DNA of 10,030 nucleotides, taken from the NCBI GenBank assembly GCA_937876495.1, contig CALEGL010000252.1, forward strand, positions 1 to 10,030, given 5' to 3'. This document shows positions 1-7,477 of this stretch, piece after piece; position 1 is the first letter of the stretch, and each line of letters starts with the position of its first letter. The position numbers and the translations under genes were made by a program. Under the pieces are notes generated by a model, which was not told the origin of the DNA, did no database searches, and worked only from the letters and a program-made list of their open reading frames with translations. The DNA is from an uncultured Bifidobacterium sp. (GTDB taxonomy: Bacteria; Actinomycetota; Actinomycetes; Actinomycetales; Bifidobacteriaceae).

Positions 1-3000
1 ACCGTCGCGGTGACGCCCGATGACGACGTTCCCCCGGCATAGGTGTAACCGGTTGAGTCGGTGTCATCGTCCTGGGGCGAATGCGTCAGCGCCGTGAGAT
101 CGACGGTCGTCGCGTCGTCACCTGCGACGACGTCGATGGTCGTGGAGGAGAAGGTCGGCGGCGATGGGGTCCTGCCGACGACGGTGATGGGCAGCGTGAG
201 CACGGCGGAGTTGACGATCTTCTGGGAGGTGCCGCCAGGCTTGGCGTCCACGGCCGTGAAGGTGATGGACGCAGGCCCCGAGTAGTTCTTCGGCGCCGTG
301 AACTGGAGCGTCTGGTCGTCGACGTAGAGCTTCCCGCCGTTCGACTTGGTCGCGCTGACGGAGTCCGCGGATTCGACGTATGCGGTCTTTCCGGCTCCTA
401 CACGCACGTGGTCGGCTATGGGGAGGGTGATCGTCTCGCCGCCGTTCACCTTCAGGGCGGGCGCCTTGGGCCGTAGCGTCGGCGGGAAGACTCCGTATGC
501 CGGCACCTGGATGAACGCGGTGGAGGTGATGCCGTACGTCGTGTTCGTCACCGTGTAGGGCACGGCACGGGACTCGTCGGTGAGGTCGACGGTGATGACC
601 GTGGAGTGCTTTCCCCCCCTGACGCGCGCGTGGGCGGATGCGGACGAGTCCACTCCCATCTCGAGTTCGTCCGCGGTCCCCGAGGGATTGGCGATCCAGT
701 CGGAGACATCCACGTCCACCGACTTCTTGTCGATGGTGGCGGATGCCGGGACTCGGTAGTCGTAGGCCGTGGGAGGTTCTATGGCGGCCTTCGGATCGGT
801 GGTCACGGTGAGCACCGCCGTGTCCGACAGCCCCGCCTTGTTCCTCACCGTGTAGGTGATGGAGGCGGTTCCGGCCCTTTTCGGCGTGGTGAAGGCGATC
901 ATGTCGTCCTTCACCGTCGCGCCGGTGATTCCGCGGGACTCCAGCGTCGCGTCAAGCGTGAGGTCCGAGTCGTCCCCCGAGATGTCGTTCTGCGTCACGG
1001 GCACGGTCGCCGCCGTGTACGGTCGCAGGGCGATTTCGTCGTTCCGTGCATAGACGCCGGAATCCGAATCGTTGCGGAACACCCCGACCCTGATCTGCGC
1101 CTGGGCGCGCTGGCCTGTCCAGTCCTCGACGGCGTACGAGAAGGTGTCCGTGCCGGAGGAGTCCGTATACGCCTCATAGATGAGATAGTCGGCGCCGACT
1201 TCGGTGATGCGACCGAGGGAGGGGGCGGTGTTCCCCAGACCGAGGAGCATGTCGTCGTCCCCGTCCACGTCGATTCCCGTCAGCGTTAGGGGGATCTTCA
1301 CCTTCTGGCCGGCGGCGACCTGCGCCTCGACGTTCCTGGGGGTGGGTGCGGCCTTGTTCGCGGAGTCGCTTCTATGGACGGAGAAGGTGATGGAGGCGGA
1401 GGCGGAGTTGCCCAGGTTGTCCTTCACCGTGTACGTGACGCGGTAGCTCCCCGGCTTGTCGGACGCCTGATAGCGGACGTTGTCGCCGGATACGAACACG
1501 AGTCCGGAGAATGTCGCATTGTCGTACTGCAGGGTGTTCTGGAGGGTGACGGTGGTGCCGTCGGCATAGGAGACATGGTCGATCGCATCCACCGAGACGA
1601 CGCCGCCCGTGCGCACCTGAGCCGTCGCGTCCAGGGCCTTGGGGGCGGACTGGCCGGCCGTCAGCGCCGGCGGCTGCAGGACTATCGTGCCCTGCGAGGT
1701 CCCGACCGCGTTGGTCACCGTATACGTGATCTCGACCGGCCTGGTCGGGACCCGGTTCGCGGTCAGATACACGCGCTTGTGGCCGACGAGCCCGGTCTTG
1801 ATGCCCAGCGAGGAGTCCGCATGCACCGATGTGACCGACAGCACGCCGCCCATGGGGTCGACGTCGTTGGAGAGGGGCTCCACGATGGCGGTGTCATCGG
1901 CGCCGAGCAGGGCGACGTCATTGGCAGCAACGGGTTTGGCGGACTGTCCCGTGGCGGCCTTGACCTCGACCCTGACAAGGCCCGTGGCCGCGATGGACCC
2001 CTGGGTGACGGTATAGGGCACGTAGTAGGTTCCCGTTGCCGTGGCGGAGAAGGTGAGCGTCATCGTGGAGGCGTTCATGGTGATCGTGGCGCCCTTGACG
2101 GAATCCACGGCCGTGAGACGGGCGATCTGGGCCGACGTCCCATGCACGTGGTCACTCAGATCGATGGACGTATCCGTCGAGGGGATCGTCTCCTTGACCA
2201 CGGGGTCGATGGCCGCGGCAAGCGAGTTCGCGGCGTGGATGGTGAAATACGCCATCCCGGTTCCCGTCGCGCGGCCGTCGGAGACCGTCAGCTGAACGGC
2301 GATGCGGCCCGAGGTGGCGGAACCGGCGTTGAAGACGAGCTGCCCGTCGGCTCTGGTGGAGACGGTGACCTGGTCGGAGTTCTCAGGCGTGGCGGAGACG
2401 AGGGTCAGGGGGTCGCCATCCGCGTCCCCGAAGCTCCCCAGTGCGTTCACCGTGAAGGACGCCCCCTGCTCCACGTCGTATTCCGGTGCCGTGTCGGTCT
2501 GCTTCGGAGCGTGGTTTCCGTCCGATCCCTCGATCGTCAGCGTGACGGTGGCGGAGGATGTCTGACCGCGTCCGTCGCTGATGTCATAGGTGAACGTCGC
2601 CTTGCCGGCATGGGCCCCGGTCGCGTCGAGCTGGAGATACCGGCCGTCGTGGATCGGGGAGACGCCCACCGTGTTCCCCGACGGGGCGCTCACCTTCGTG
2701 ATCTCGAGCACCGAGCAGTCGGTCTGCTGGTCGTTGCGGAGCACGTCCAGGATCTGGCGGTTGCCCACGCGTGATCCGAAGGAGTCGTCCTCGGCCTTGA
2801 TCTGTCCGGACTGCGAGGAGCATTTCCTCGTGAAGTTCCGCTGGTTGTTGGCGGAGTCGTCGCTGGTCGTCTTCCGCTGCGTCTGCCTGGTCTGCAGGGT
2901 GTTCCACTGGATTGTGATGACCTTCGTGGAATCCTTGGGATTCCAGACGTTGCCGTTCGTCACGTCGTTGAGCACGACGAGGCGGTGGTTGGTCCGGAAC

Positions 3001-4049
3001 ACGAGATTCGAGGTGGCGGAGACGGACTGCAGCGAGGAGAACGACGCGTGCGTCGTCGGAGAGCAGACGCTGACGTAGTTGGAGGTCGTCCTCGACCATG
3101 CCGCGTACACGCATCCCCCGGTGGACGCCGGCCGGGCGGGGGTGGCCGAGGATCCCGCGGACAGGACGGAGGGGGTGGCCGACCCCTTGGAGAGCTTCAC
3201 GGAGTACAGGTCGGTCTTGTCCACGGCCGCCACCCAGCCCTGCTGTGCGCCGTCCGCCGGCGTGGCCTGCAGCGTCAGCGTCCCCGTGGTCCCCGTGGCG
3301 GCGCTTCCGTCGCTCCATCGGATCATGCCCCCGTAGGCGATGACCGGCGTACCGTCGATGACGGTGAAGTCATCGACGGTACGCCGCGATCCGTTGGTCA
3401 GGGATCCGACCTGTCCGGGCGAGGTGTCATCCGGTCCGTCGAGTGCGAGGACCATGCCATCGGAGGGGCGATACCCGTAGACGGTGCCGTCGTGGGAGAC
3501 GACGATCCTGCCGCCTGGTCCCAGTCTCATGTGCGGGTCGGAGTTCTGCGGGGTGACGGTCTCGGGTTTTGAGGCGTCTCCGGTCCAGACGTCGCCGGTC
3601 GTCGTAGACAGGAAGGCCACCATCCCGCCGCCGACTTCGATGTCGGTGGATGCCGTCGTCGTGGTCTTCCCCGCGGTCGACAGCGTGGATGCGCGGATGC
3701 CGGTGACGGTGCTGCCTTCGGTGAGCAGCGTGTCGCTGTCGTACTGTGCGACGTCGAAGCGGGCGGACGTCGAGAACACGCCGCCATTGGCCTCCGCATT
3801 GCGGACATGGAAACGAGCCGCTTTGCGCTCGCTCAGCGACGTCACCCAGACGGTGCCGTCGTCGAGATGCACTTGGCTTCGGGCCACGGTGGTGACGAGA
3901 ACCGCTCCGGTGACGATCCAGGCGAGCAGAAGAAGCGCGATGGCAGGGGTCAGCCAACGGTTCCGACGGACGGACGGGCTGGAGGATGACCGCATCGACG
4001 GGGGGCGGCCATCATGGCGTTCTCGGTGTGTTGCCCGTGTGATTCTCAT
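1..4049 (-). CDS. fn3: Giant membrane-anchored protein: predicted beta-propeller plus tandem Ig-like repeats (FN3-type protein of PFNA cluster), partial
   Basis: The frame is open from ATG 4049 to the left edge, giving at least 1349 residues with the C-terminus missing. I checked the frame at several points and it is continuous; an in-frame stop (TGA, 4073-4071) lies just upstream, so the start is confined to this spot. Residues 1-31 are basic and Ser-rich (RSSSSPSVRRNR). Residues 33-56 form one membrane helix, so the tail should be cytoplasmic and the rest outside. Residues about 60-370 show strands recurring roughly every 40 residues (TVWVTSL, VAFLSTTTGDVW, IVVSHDGTVYGY, GWVAAVDKTDLYSV), as in a beta-propeller. 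From about residue 412 there are at least nine Ig/cadherin-like repeats, each ending in a YTV-type strand. The ribosome site is weak. The kinase gene lies 103 bp upstream on the same strand, suggesting co-transcription. Calling it the bifidobacterial fn3 gene is inference from context: no FN3 domain is visible here and it would be expected in the missing C-terminal part. An actinobacterial surface adhesin of another family is the alternative. Confidence 0.82.
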   Translation of the reverse strand, partial: MRITRATHRERHDGRPPSMRSSSSPSVRRNRWLTPAIALLLLAWIVTGAVLVTTVARSQVHLDDGTVWVTSLSERKAARFHVRNAEANGGVFSTSARFDVAQYDSDTLLTEGSTVTGIRASTLSTAGKTTTTASTDIEVGGGMVAFLSTTTGDVWTGDASKPETVTPQNSDPHMRLGPGGRIVVSHDGTVYGYRPSDGMVLALDGPDDTSPGQVGSLTNGSRRTVDDFTVIDGTPVIAYGGMIRWSDGSAATGTTGTLTLQATPADGAQQGWVAAVDKTDLYSVKLSKGSATPSVLSAGSSATPARPASTGGCVYAAWSRTTSNYVSVCSPTTHASFSSLQSVSATSNLVFRTNHRLVVLNDVTNGNVWNPKDSTKVITIQWNTLQTRQTQRKTTSDDSANNQRNFTRKCSSQSGQIKAEDDSFGSRVGNRQILDVLRNDQQTDCSVLEITKVSAPSGNTVGVSPIHDGRYLQLDATGAHAGKATFTYDISDGRGQTSSATVTLTIEGSDGNHAPKQTDTAPEYDVEQGASFTVNALGSFGDADGDPLTLVSATPENSDQVTVSTRADGQLVFNAGSATSGRIAVQLTVSDGRATGTGMAYFTIHAANSLAAAIDPVVKETIPSTDTSIDLSDHVHGTSAQIARLTAVDSVKGATITMNASTMTLTFSATATGTYYVPYTVTQGSIAATGLVRVEVKAATGQSAKPVAANDVALLGADDTAIVEPLSNDVDPMGGVLSVTSVHADSSLGIKTGLVGHKRVYLTANRVPTRPVEITYTVTNAVGTSQGTIVLQPPALTAGQSAPKALDATAQVRTGGVVSVDAIDHVSYADGTTVTLQNTLQYDNATFSGLVFVSGDNVRYQASDKPGSYRVTYTVKDNLGNSASASITFSVHRSDSANKAAPTPRNVEAQVAAGQKVKIPLTLTGIDVDGDDDMLLGLGNTAPSLGRITEVGADYLIYEAYTDSSGTDTFSYAVEDWTGQRAQAQIRVGVFRNDSDSGVYARNDEIALRPYTAATVPVTQNDISGDDSDLTLDATLESRGITGATVKDDMIAFTTPKRAGTASITYTVRNKAGLSDTAVLTVTTDPKAAIEPPTAYDYRVPASATIDKKSVDVDVSDWIANPSGTADELEMGVDSSASAHARVRGGKHSTVITVDLTDESRAVPYTVTNTTYGITSTAFIQVPAYGVFPPTLRPKAPALKVNGGETITLPIADHVRVGAGKTAYVESADSVSATKSNGGKLYVDDQTLQFTAPKNYSGPASITFTAVDAKPGGTSQKIVNSAVLTLPITVVGRTPSPPTFSSTTIDVVAGDDATTVDLTALTHSPQDDDTDSTGYTYAGGTSSSGVTAT
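3345..3386. repeat. Perfect 18-bp inverted repeat with 6-nt loop inside the giant-protein gene
   Basis: The left arm CGGCGTACCGTCGATGAC (3345-3362) and right arm GTCATCGACGGTACGCCG (3369-3386) are exact reverse complements around a six-base loop (3363-3368). The unit is codon-aligned on the minus strand and encodes 14 residues, about 222-235 (RRTVDDFTVIDGTP), in the predicted propeller. There is no T-tract after either arm, so it does not look like an intrinsic terminator. In RNA it would form a very stable GC-rich hairpin in the middle of the message. Confidence 0.9.
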
Positions 4050-4152
4050 GATCGGTCCGTCTGTCCTTGGTCAGTGGTCCGGTCTCCCATGCGGGATGCC
4101 TTGCGTGTTCCGCGTATTGCCGAGGTCACGTATACGTCGCTGAAGCAGGGAA
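4050..4152. other. Short gap between kinase and giant-protein genes
   Basis: These 103 bp separate two genes read in the same direction. I see no convincing terminator or promoter. A 10-bp palindrome ACGTATACGT sits at 4128-4137. The gap ends with only a weak purine stretch (AAGGAC, about 14 bases before the ATG) as a ribosome site for the downstream gene, so translation there may be inefficient or the spacing unusual. Confidence 0.5.
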
Positions 4153-5574
4153 TCAGCGTCGTACCGCACAGGACGTGGTCGGATGCTGCGACATCCGTCG
4201 GTCGGATCGCACGATGCTCACTCGGATGCAGAGCTGGTCCTCGTTGACCTCGGTTATGCTCACGGACGTCGTGTCCACGATTGCGGTGCCGATCGATTCC
4301 GGGGGGTGATTCGTGCCGACCTTTGCCCACGCATATGTGTCGCCGCGGCTTGGGGCGGGATTGGTCCAGGTGAACGTCACCGTGTCCCCTGAATACCGTC
4401 CGACGAGGTTGGTCGGGGAGGGGACGGTCTGCGGTTGTGACTCCGTGCCTTCCATCGTTCGAGGAACGGATGTGCCCGGCGTCCCATCGTCGACGACGGT
4501 GGTTCTCATTCCGCCTGCCGAATCGCGGGGCGGCCAGATCATGAGCGCGACCGTCAGACAAAGCGCCACGGCGATCGCGGTCGTCGCCGCGACGACGGAT
4601 GCCGCCGTGTGGCCGCGATGCTCGGTCTTCTGGTCGTGGACCATTCGAACGGGCGGGGATGCATGGCCGTGTTCCCTGTTCTGCGGGTATCGGGGCTCGT
4701 CCTTGACGATAAGGGGAGACATGTGGCCGAAGCAGGACATCTGCACGGTCTGCAACGCCCTGGCGAACGCCAGAGCCGTCGGATACCGGTCCTGGGGGGA
4801 TCGGGCCATGGCGATGGCGAGCGTCCGAGAGACGCCGGCCGGTATGGTCGGCCCTGTGAGAGACGGCGCATCCCGCGACAGGATGAGGGTCTCGAGCTCC
4901 GCGGAATTGCGAGGATGATAGGCGTATTCGTAGGGGGATTCTGCGGCGATGGCGGCGAAGACCGTGGCGGCAAGCGAGTAGATGTCCGACCTTTCCGTGT
5001 TCTCCCTCCTCTCGATGACCTCGGGCGGAGCCCAGGGCAGAGAGAACCCGGTCTGCTGGCGCGAGTCGCGGATGGTGGTCGAGATTCCGAAGTCCGAGAG
5101 GGCAGGGAGACCAATCCTGGTGACGAGGATGTTGGCGGGTTTGATGTCCCTGTGGATGATTCCGGCGCGATGGGCGGTTTCCAAGGCTCCGGCAATACTG
5201 ATTCCGAAGTCGAGGGCCTGCTCGACGCCCAGAGGATGCCGATGGATGGCCTGCTTACAGGATCCTTCGGGGGCGTATTCGAGGATGATGTATCCCCGGT
5301 CGTCCGTGGTCGTTCCGGCGTCAACCATCGTCAGAATGAAGGGATGGTCGGACACGCGGGCCATAAGATGCGTCTCGGCGTCGAAGCGTTCGCGCGTGCC
5401 TTCGTCGAGCGGTTTCCGGATGACCTTGACTGCCACGTCCATGCCCGTCGAGTTCTGCCTGAAATGGTGCACATCGGCTGTGGTCCCTTCGCCCAGCGTC
5501 CTTATGTGCCTGTACCTCGGTATAAGGGGTATGGGCCTGTCACATCGGATTCGTGTGATTGATTCGCCCGTCAA
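4153..5574 (-). CDS. pkb2: Transmembrane Ser/Thr protein kinase with extracellular FN3-like domain (Pkb2-type)
   Basis: This eukaryotic-type (Hanks) kinase phosphorylates proteins on Ser/Thr at the inner face of the membrane. Counting from the proposed TTG start (473 residues), the Gly-rich loop LGEGTTADV is at 27-35, the ATP lysine in VAVK at K50, a C-helix Glu at E67, the catalytic HRDIKPANIL at 141-150, DFG at 161-163 and an APE-like APPEV at 182-186. One membrane helix spans about 324-347. The external part (about 383-473) resembles a fibronectin type III domain (VTFTWTNP, then SVSIT and LCIRVSIVR strands) and carries two cysteines (C449, C469). The catalytic residues are all present, so it should be active. 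The frame is open to 5907, but that extension is Arg-rich, low in kinase-like sequence and overlaps the divergent gene. TTG 5574 has GGGGG nine bases upstream and leaves a normal lead-in to the domain. The following giant Ig-repeat gene fits the bifidobacterial Pkb2 context; the exact orthology is inferred. Confidence 0.88.
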   Translation of the reverse strand: MTGESITRIRCDRPIPLIPRYRHIRTLGEGTTADVHHFRQNSTGMDVAVKVIRKPLDEGTRERFDAETHLMARVSDHPFILTMVDAGTTTDDRGYIILEYAPEGSCKQAIHRHPLGVEQALDFGISIAGALETAHRAGIIHRDIKPANILVTRIGLPALSDFGISTTIRDSRQQTGFSLPWAPPEVIERRENTERSDIYSLAATVFAAIAAESPYEYAYHPRNSAELETLILSRDAPSLTGPTIPAGVSRTLAIAMARSPQDRYPTALAFARALQTVQMSCFGHMSPLIVKDEPRYPQNREHGHASPPVRMVHDQKTEHRGHTAASVVAATTAIAVALCLTVALMIWPPRDSAGGMRTTVVDDGTPGTSVPRTMEGTESQPQTVPSPTNLVGRYSGDTVTFTWTNPAPSRGDTYAWAKVGTNHPPESIGTAIVDTTSVSITEVNEDQLCIRVSIVRSDRRMSQHPTTSCAVRR

Positions 5575-5839
5575 TTCAATGCACCCCCTGAGTCGTGTCG
5601 TCCTTCGCGGCGTGCGCTCACCATATTTCGCGGATGCTTCCGTCGCTCCGTTCCGGATGTTTTGTTGATCTACGTGGGGCGTGCTATGAGCGGTCTGTGG
5701 TCCGATGACTGATGTCCTTCGGTCGCGGAGCGTCTTCCGGCCCTTTGCGGTCGTTGACGTCCGGTAGGGTTGAGATGGTCGTCGTCCGTGCATGCGTTTA
5801 CGACCCTCCACAACTCCGAACCGAAAGGCCACGTTATCC
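5575..5839. promoter_or_regulatory. Divergent intergenic region between kinase and acetyltransferase genes
   Basis: These 265 bp must hold the promoters of both neighbours if the kinase starts at 5574. On the plus strand there is TTGACG (5754-5759) and TAGGGT (5765-5770), each resembling a promoter half, but they are too close together to be one promoter. On the minus strand TATGGT (5625-5620) could be a -10 element, with no good -35. GGGGG at 5588-5584 is the likely ribosome site for the kinase. A low-quality extension of the kinase frame also covers this stretch. Confidence 0.4.
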
Positions 5840-6592
5840 ATGTCCCGTTTCCTCTCCCCTGCCATCAGGCCCTTCTCGCGGACCGATATGGACCAGGTCA
5901 CCGTCATCTACGACGGCATGTGGGGGTCACGGGAGCATTCCGAGAAAGGATTGTCGCTTCTCGTCTCCCGGCATCATCTGCTGCATTATCTTGTCAGCGC
6001 GACCCACGCCGATGTCGCTGATTTTGAGGACGGGGTGCTGGGAGTCATGGTCGTGAGCGTCGAAGGCGAGCCGGCGGCCTTTCCGTGGGCGTCGCGCATG
6101 CTTGACGAGGTGAATCGCGACATCCGAGCGCTGGGCGATGAGGGCCTTCGCGCATTGGATGCCGCCGAAGCATGGCATGCCCTCGACGACGCGGCGGAAC
6201 GTGAATCTGGCATCCGCGCAGCGGCTTTTGCGGAGATCGAGTTGTTCCTCGTCTCCTCACATGTCCGCGGACGTGGCGTGGGAGGCGCCCTGTGGCGTTC
6301 GGCCATGGATTACATGGCGCGCCATGGTGTGCCTCGGTACTTCCTCCACACCGATTCGGGATGCGATGTCGGCTTCTATGACCACAAAGGGCTGAAGCGA
6401 ATCTTCGATCGTCCGGTTCCTGACGAGCTCGAGGGACATTCGTTGCGTTCCGCCGCCGAAGGTGATGTCCCTCGCAGGGTGTTCCTGTATGAGGGTTCGC
6501 CGCTGGATGGTCATATGGGCCGCGGCCATGCCATCCGACGTCGCTCCGTCGCCCGACCGCGGCATGGGTCATCGGTGCGCCCTATCGTCTGA
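5840..6592 (+). CDS. GNAT-family N-acetyltransferase
   Basis: This 250-residue protein probably transfers an acetyl group from acetyl-CoA to an amine; the substrate cannot be told. The acetyl-CoA binding signature is clear: strand IELFLVS (133-139) followed by the pyrophosphate loop RGRGVGG (143-149) and helix ALWRSAMDYMARHG, then a strand YFLHTD and GFYDHKGLKRI (178-188), typical of the GNAT C-terminal half. Between about 75 and 125 there is an extended helical insertion. The last 28 residues are basic and low in complexity (GRGHAIRRRSVARPRHG) and lie beyond the fold. The frame is open from an earlier ATG (5792), but ATG 5840 has AAAGG eleven bases upstream and starts the alignable sequence. 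It lies divergent to the kinase gene and 90 bp before dapB; no functional link to either is evident. Confidence 0.85.
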   Translation: MSRFLSPAIRPFSRTDMDQVTVIYDGMWGSREHSEKGLSLLVSRHHLLHYLVSATHADVADFEDGVLGVMVVSVEGEPAAFPWASRMLDEVNRDIRALGDEGLRALDAAEAWHALDDAAERESGIRAAAFAEIELFLVSSHVRGRGVGGALWRSAMDYMARHGVPRYFLHTDSGCDVGFYDHKGLKRIFDRPVPDELEGHSLRSAAEGDVPRRVFLYEGSPLDGHMGRGHAIRRRSVARPRHGSSVRPIV

Positions 6593-6682
6593 AGGGGATC
6601 AACCCCCGTCGGAAGACGTTCCGGTGGAGAGGCGCGGGCCGGCCGTGTCGGTGACACCGGATGCTGAGCAAGGAGGACGCGT
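6593..6682 (+). promoter_or_regulatory. Leader of dapB with strong Shine-Dalgarno sequence
   Basis: AAGGAGG sits six bases before the dapB ATG, an almost ideal ribosome site that fixes the start. The stretch also has three short hairpins (for example CGGAA/TTCCG at 6610-6623 and CGGTG/CACCG at 6649-6659), none with a T-tract. I see no convincing -10/-35 pair, so dapB may be read from the acetyltransferase promoter. Confidence 0.5.
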
Positions 6683-7435
6683 ATGATCAGGGTTTCCGTT
6701 GTCGGTGCCAGGGGACGGATGGGGTCGACGGTCGTCGGTGCCGTGACGGCGGCCGAGGACATGCGTCTGGCGAAAACCGTGGACTCCGGCGACGATCTGG
6801 GGCTGATCACACCCGCCGACACGGATGTCGCCGTGGAGTTCACCGTGCCGTCCGCTTCGTTGCATAACGTTCTGGCCCTCGTTGCGGCTGGGGTGGACGT
6901 CGTCGTCGGGACCACCGGGTGGACCGAGGATGGGCTCGGCCGGGTCCGTGACGCCCTCGCACATGCCCCCAGGAAGGGGCAGTCGGTGTTCATCGCCCCC
7001 AACTTCGCGCTGTCGGCGGTTCTGGCGGACCGTTTCGCCGCGCAGGCCGCACGCTATTTCGAATCGGTGGAGATCATCGAGCTGCATCATCCCGACAAGG
7101 TCGATGCGCCGTCGGGCACCGCCCTGCATACGGCGCACGCCGTGGCCCAGGCGCGCAGGTCCGCGGGTCTCGGCCCCATGCCCGACGGCACGCAGACGGA
7201 TGGCGGCTCGCGAGGGCAGGTCGTGGACGGCGTGCATGTCCACGCGGTGAGGCTCAGCGGGCTCAACGCCCATGAGGAGGTGCTTCTCGGCAATCCGGGG
7301 GAGCAGCTTGTTCTGCGCGCGGACAGCTTCGACAGGTCGTCGTTCATGCCCGGCGTGCTGCTGGCCGTGCGGCGTCTGGCGTCGGAGGATTTCCCCGGGC
7401 TCACCGTGGGGCTCGATTCCTTCCTCGACCTCTGA
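6683..7435 (+). CDS. dapB: 4-hydroxy-tetrahydrodipicolinate reductase
   Basis: DapB reduces 4-hydroxy-tetrahydrodipicolinate to tetrahydrodipicolinate with NAD(P)H in the cytoplasm, the second committed step towards diaminopimelate and lysine for protein and peptidoglycan. The 250 residues are normal length for the short actinobacterial form. Visible are the nucleotide-binding GARGRMG (8-14), GTTGW (76-80), APNFAL (105-110), and the family signature ELHHPDKVDAPSGTA (133-147) with the catalytic His/Lys pair. Near the C-terminus SFDRSSFMPGVLLAVR closes the dimer/tetramer domain. All key residues are present. No dapA follows within the window; the next gene is an unrelated regulator converging from the other strand, 42 bp away. 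Confidence 0.97.
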   Translation: MIRVSVVGARGRMGSTVVGAVTAAEDMRLAKTVDSGDDLGLITPADTDVAVEFTVPSASLHNVLALVAAGVDVVVGTTGWTEDGLGRVRDALAHAPRKGQSVFIAPNFALSAVLADRFAAQAARYFESVEIIELHHPDKVDAPSGTALHTAHAVAQARRSAGLGPMPDGTQTDGGSRGQVVDGVHVHAVRLSGLNAHEEVLLGNPGEQLVLRADSFDRSSFMPGVLLAVRRLASEDFPGLTVGLDSFLDL

Positions 7436-7477
7436 CGGATTAGCGGCCGCGGATCGGGATGCGGGCCGGGAGGACGT

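Noticed and set aside
1374..2774. Plus-strand open frame of 466 codons
   Set aside because: It lies antisense to the continuous giant-protein frame, is Gly/Arg/Val/Asp-rich without a recognisable fold, and is explained by GC-rich codon bias.
2584..3318. Minus-strand frame of 244 codons inside the giant-protein gene
   Set aside because: It is a different phase of the same strand; the correct phase (first codon bases congruent with 4049) is open throughout and gives coherent domains.
3345..3386. Reading the 18-bp inverted repeat as an intrinsic terminator
   Set aside because: No T-tract follows on either strand and it lies early in a long open frame.
4554..4600. GTCGTCG/CGACGAC inverted repeat in the kinase gene
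   Set aside because: Only 7 bp, and fully explained by Val/Ala/Thr codons of the membrane helix.
6600..6660. Short hairpins after the acetyltransferase as a terminator
   Set aside because: Stems are only 4-5 bp and no T-rich run follows.
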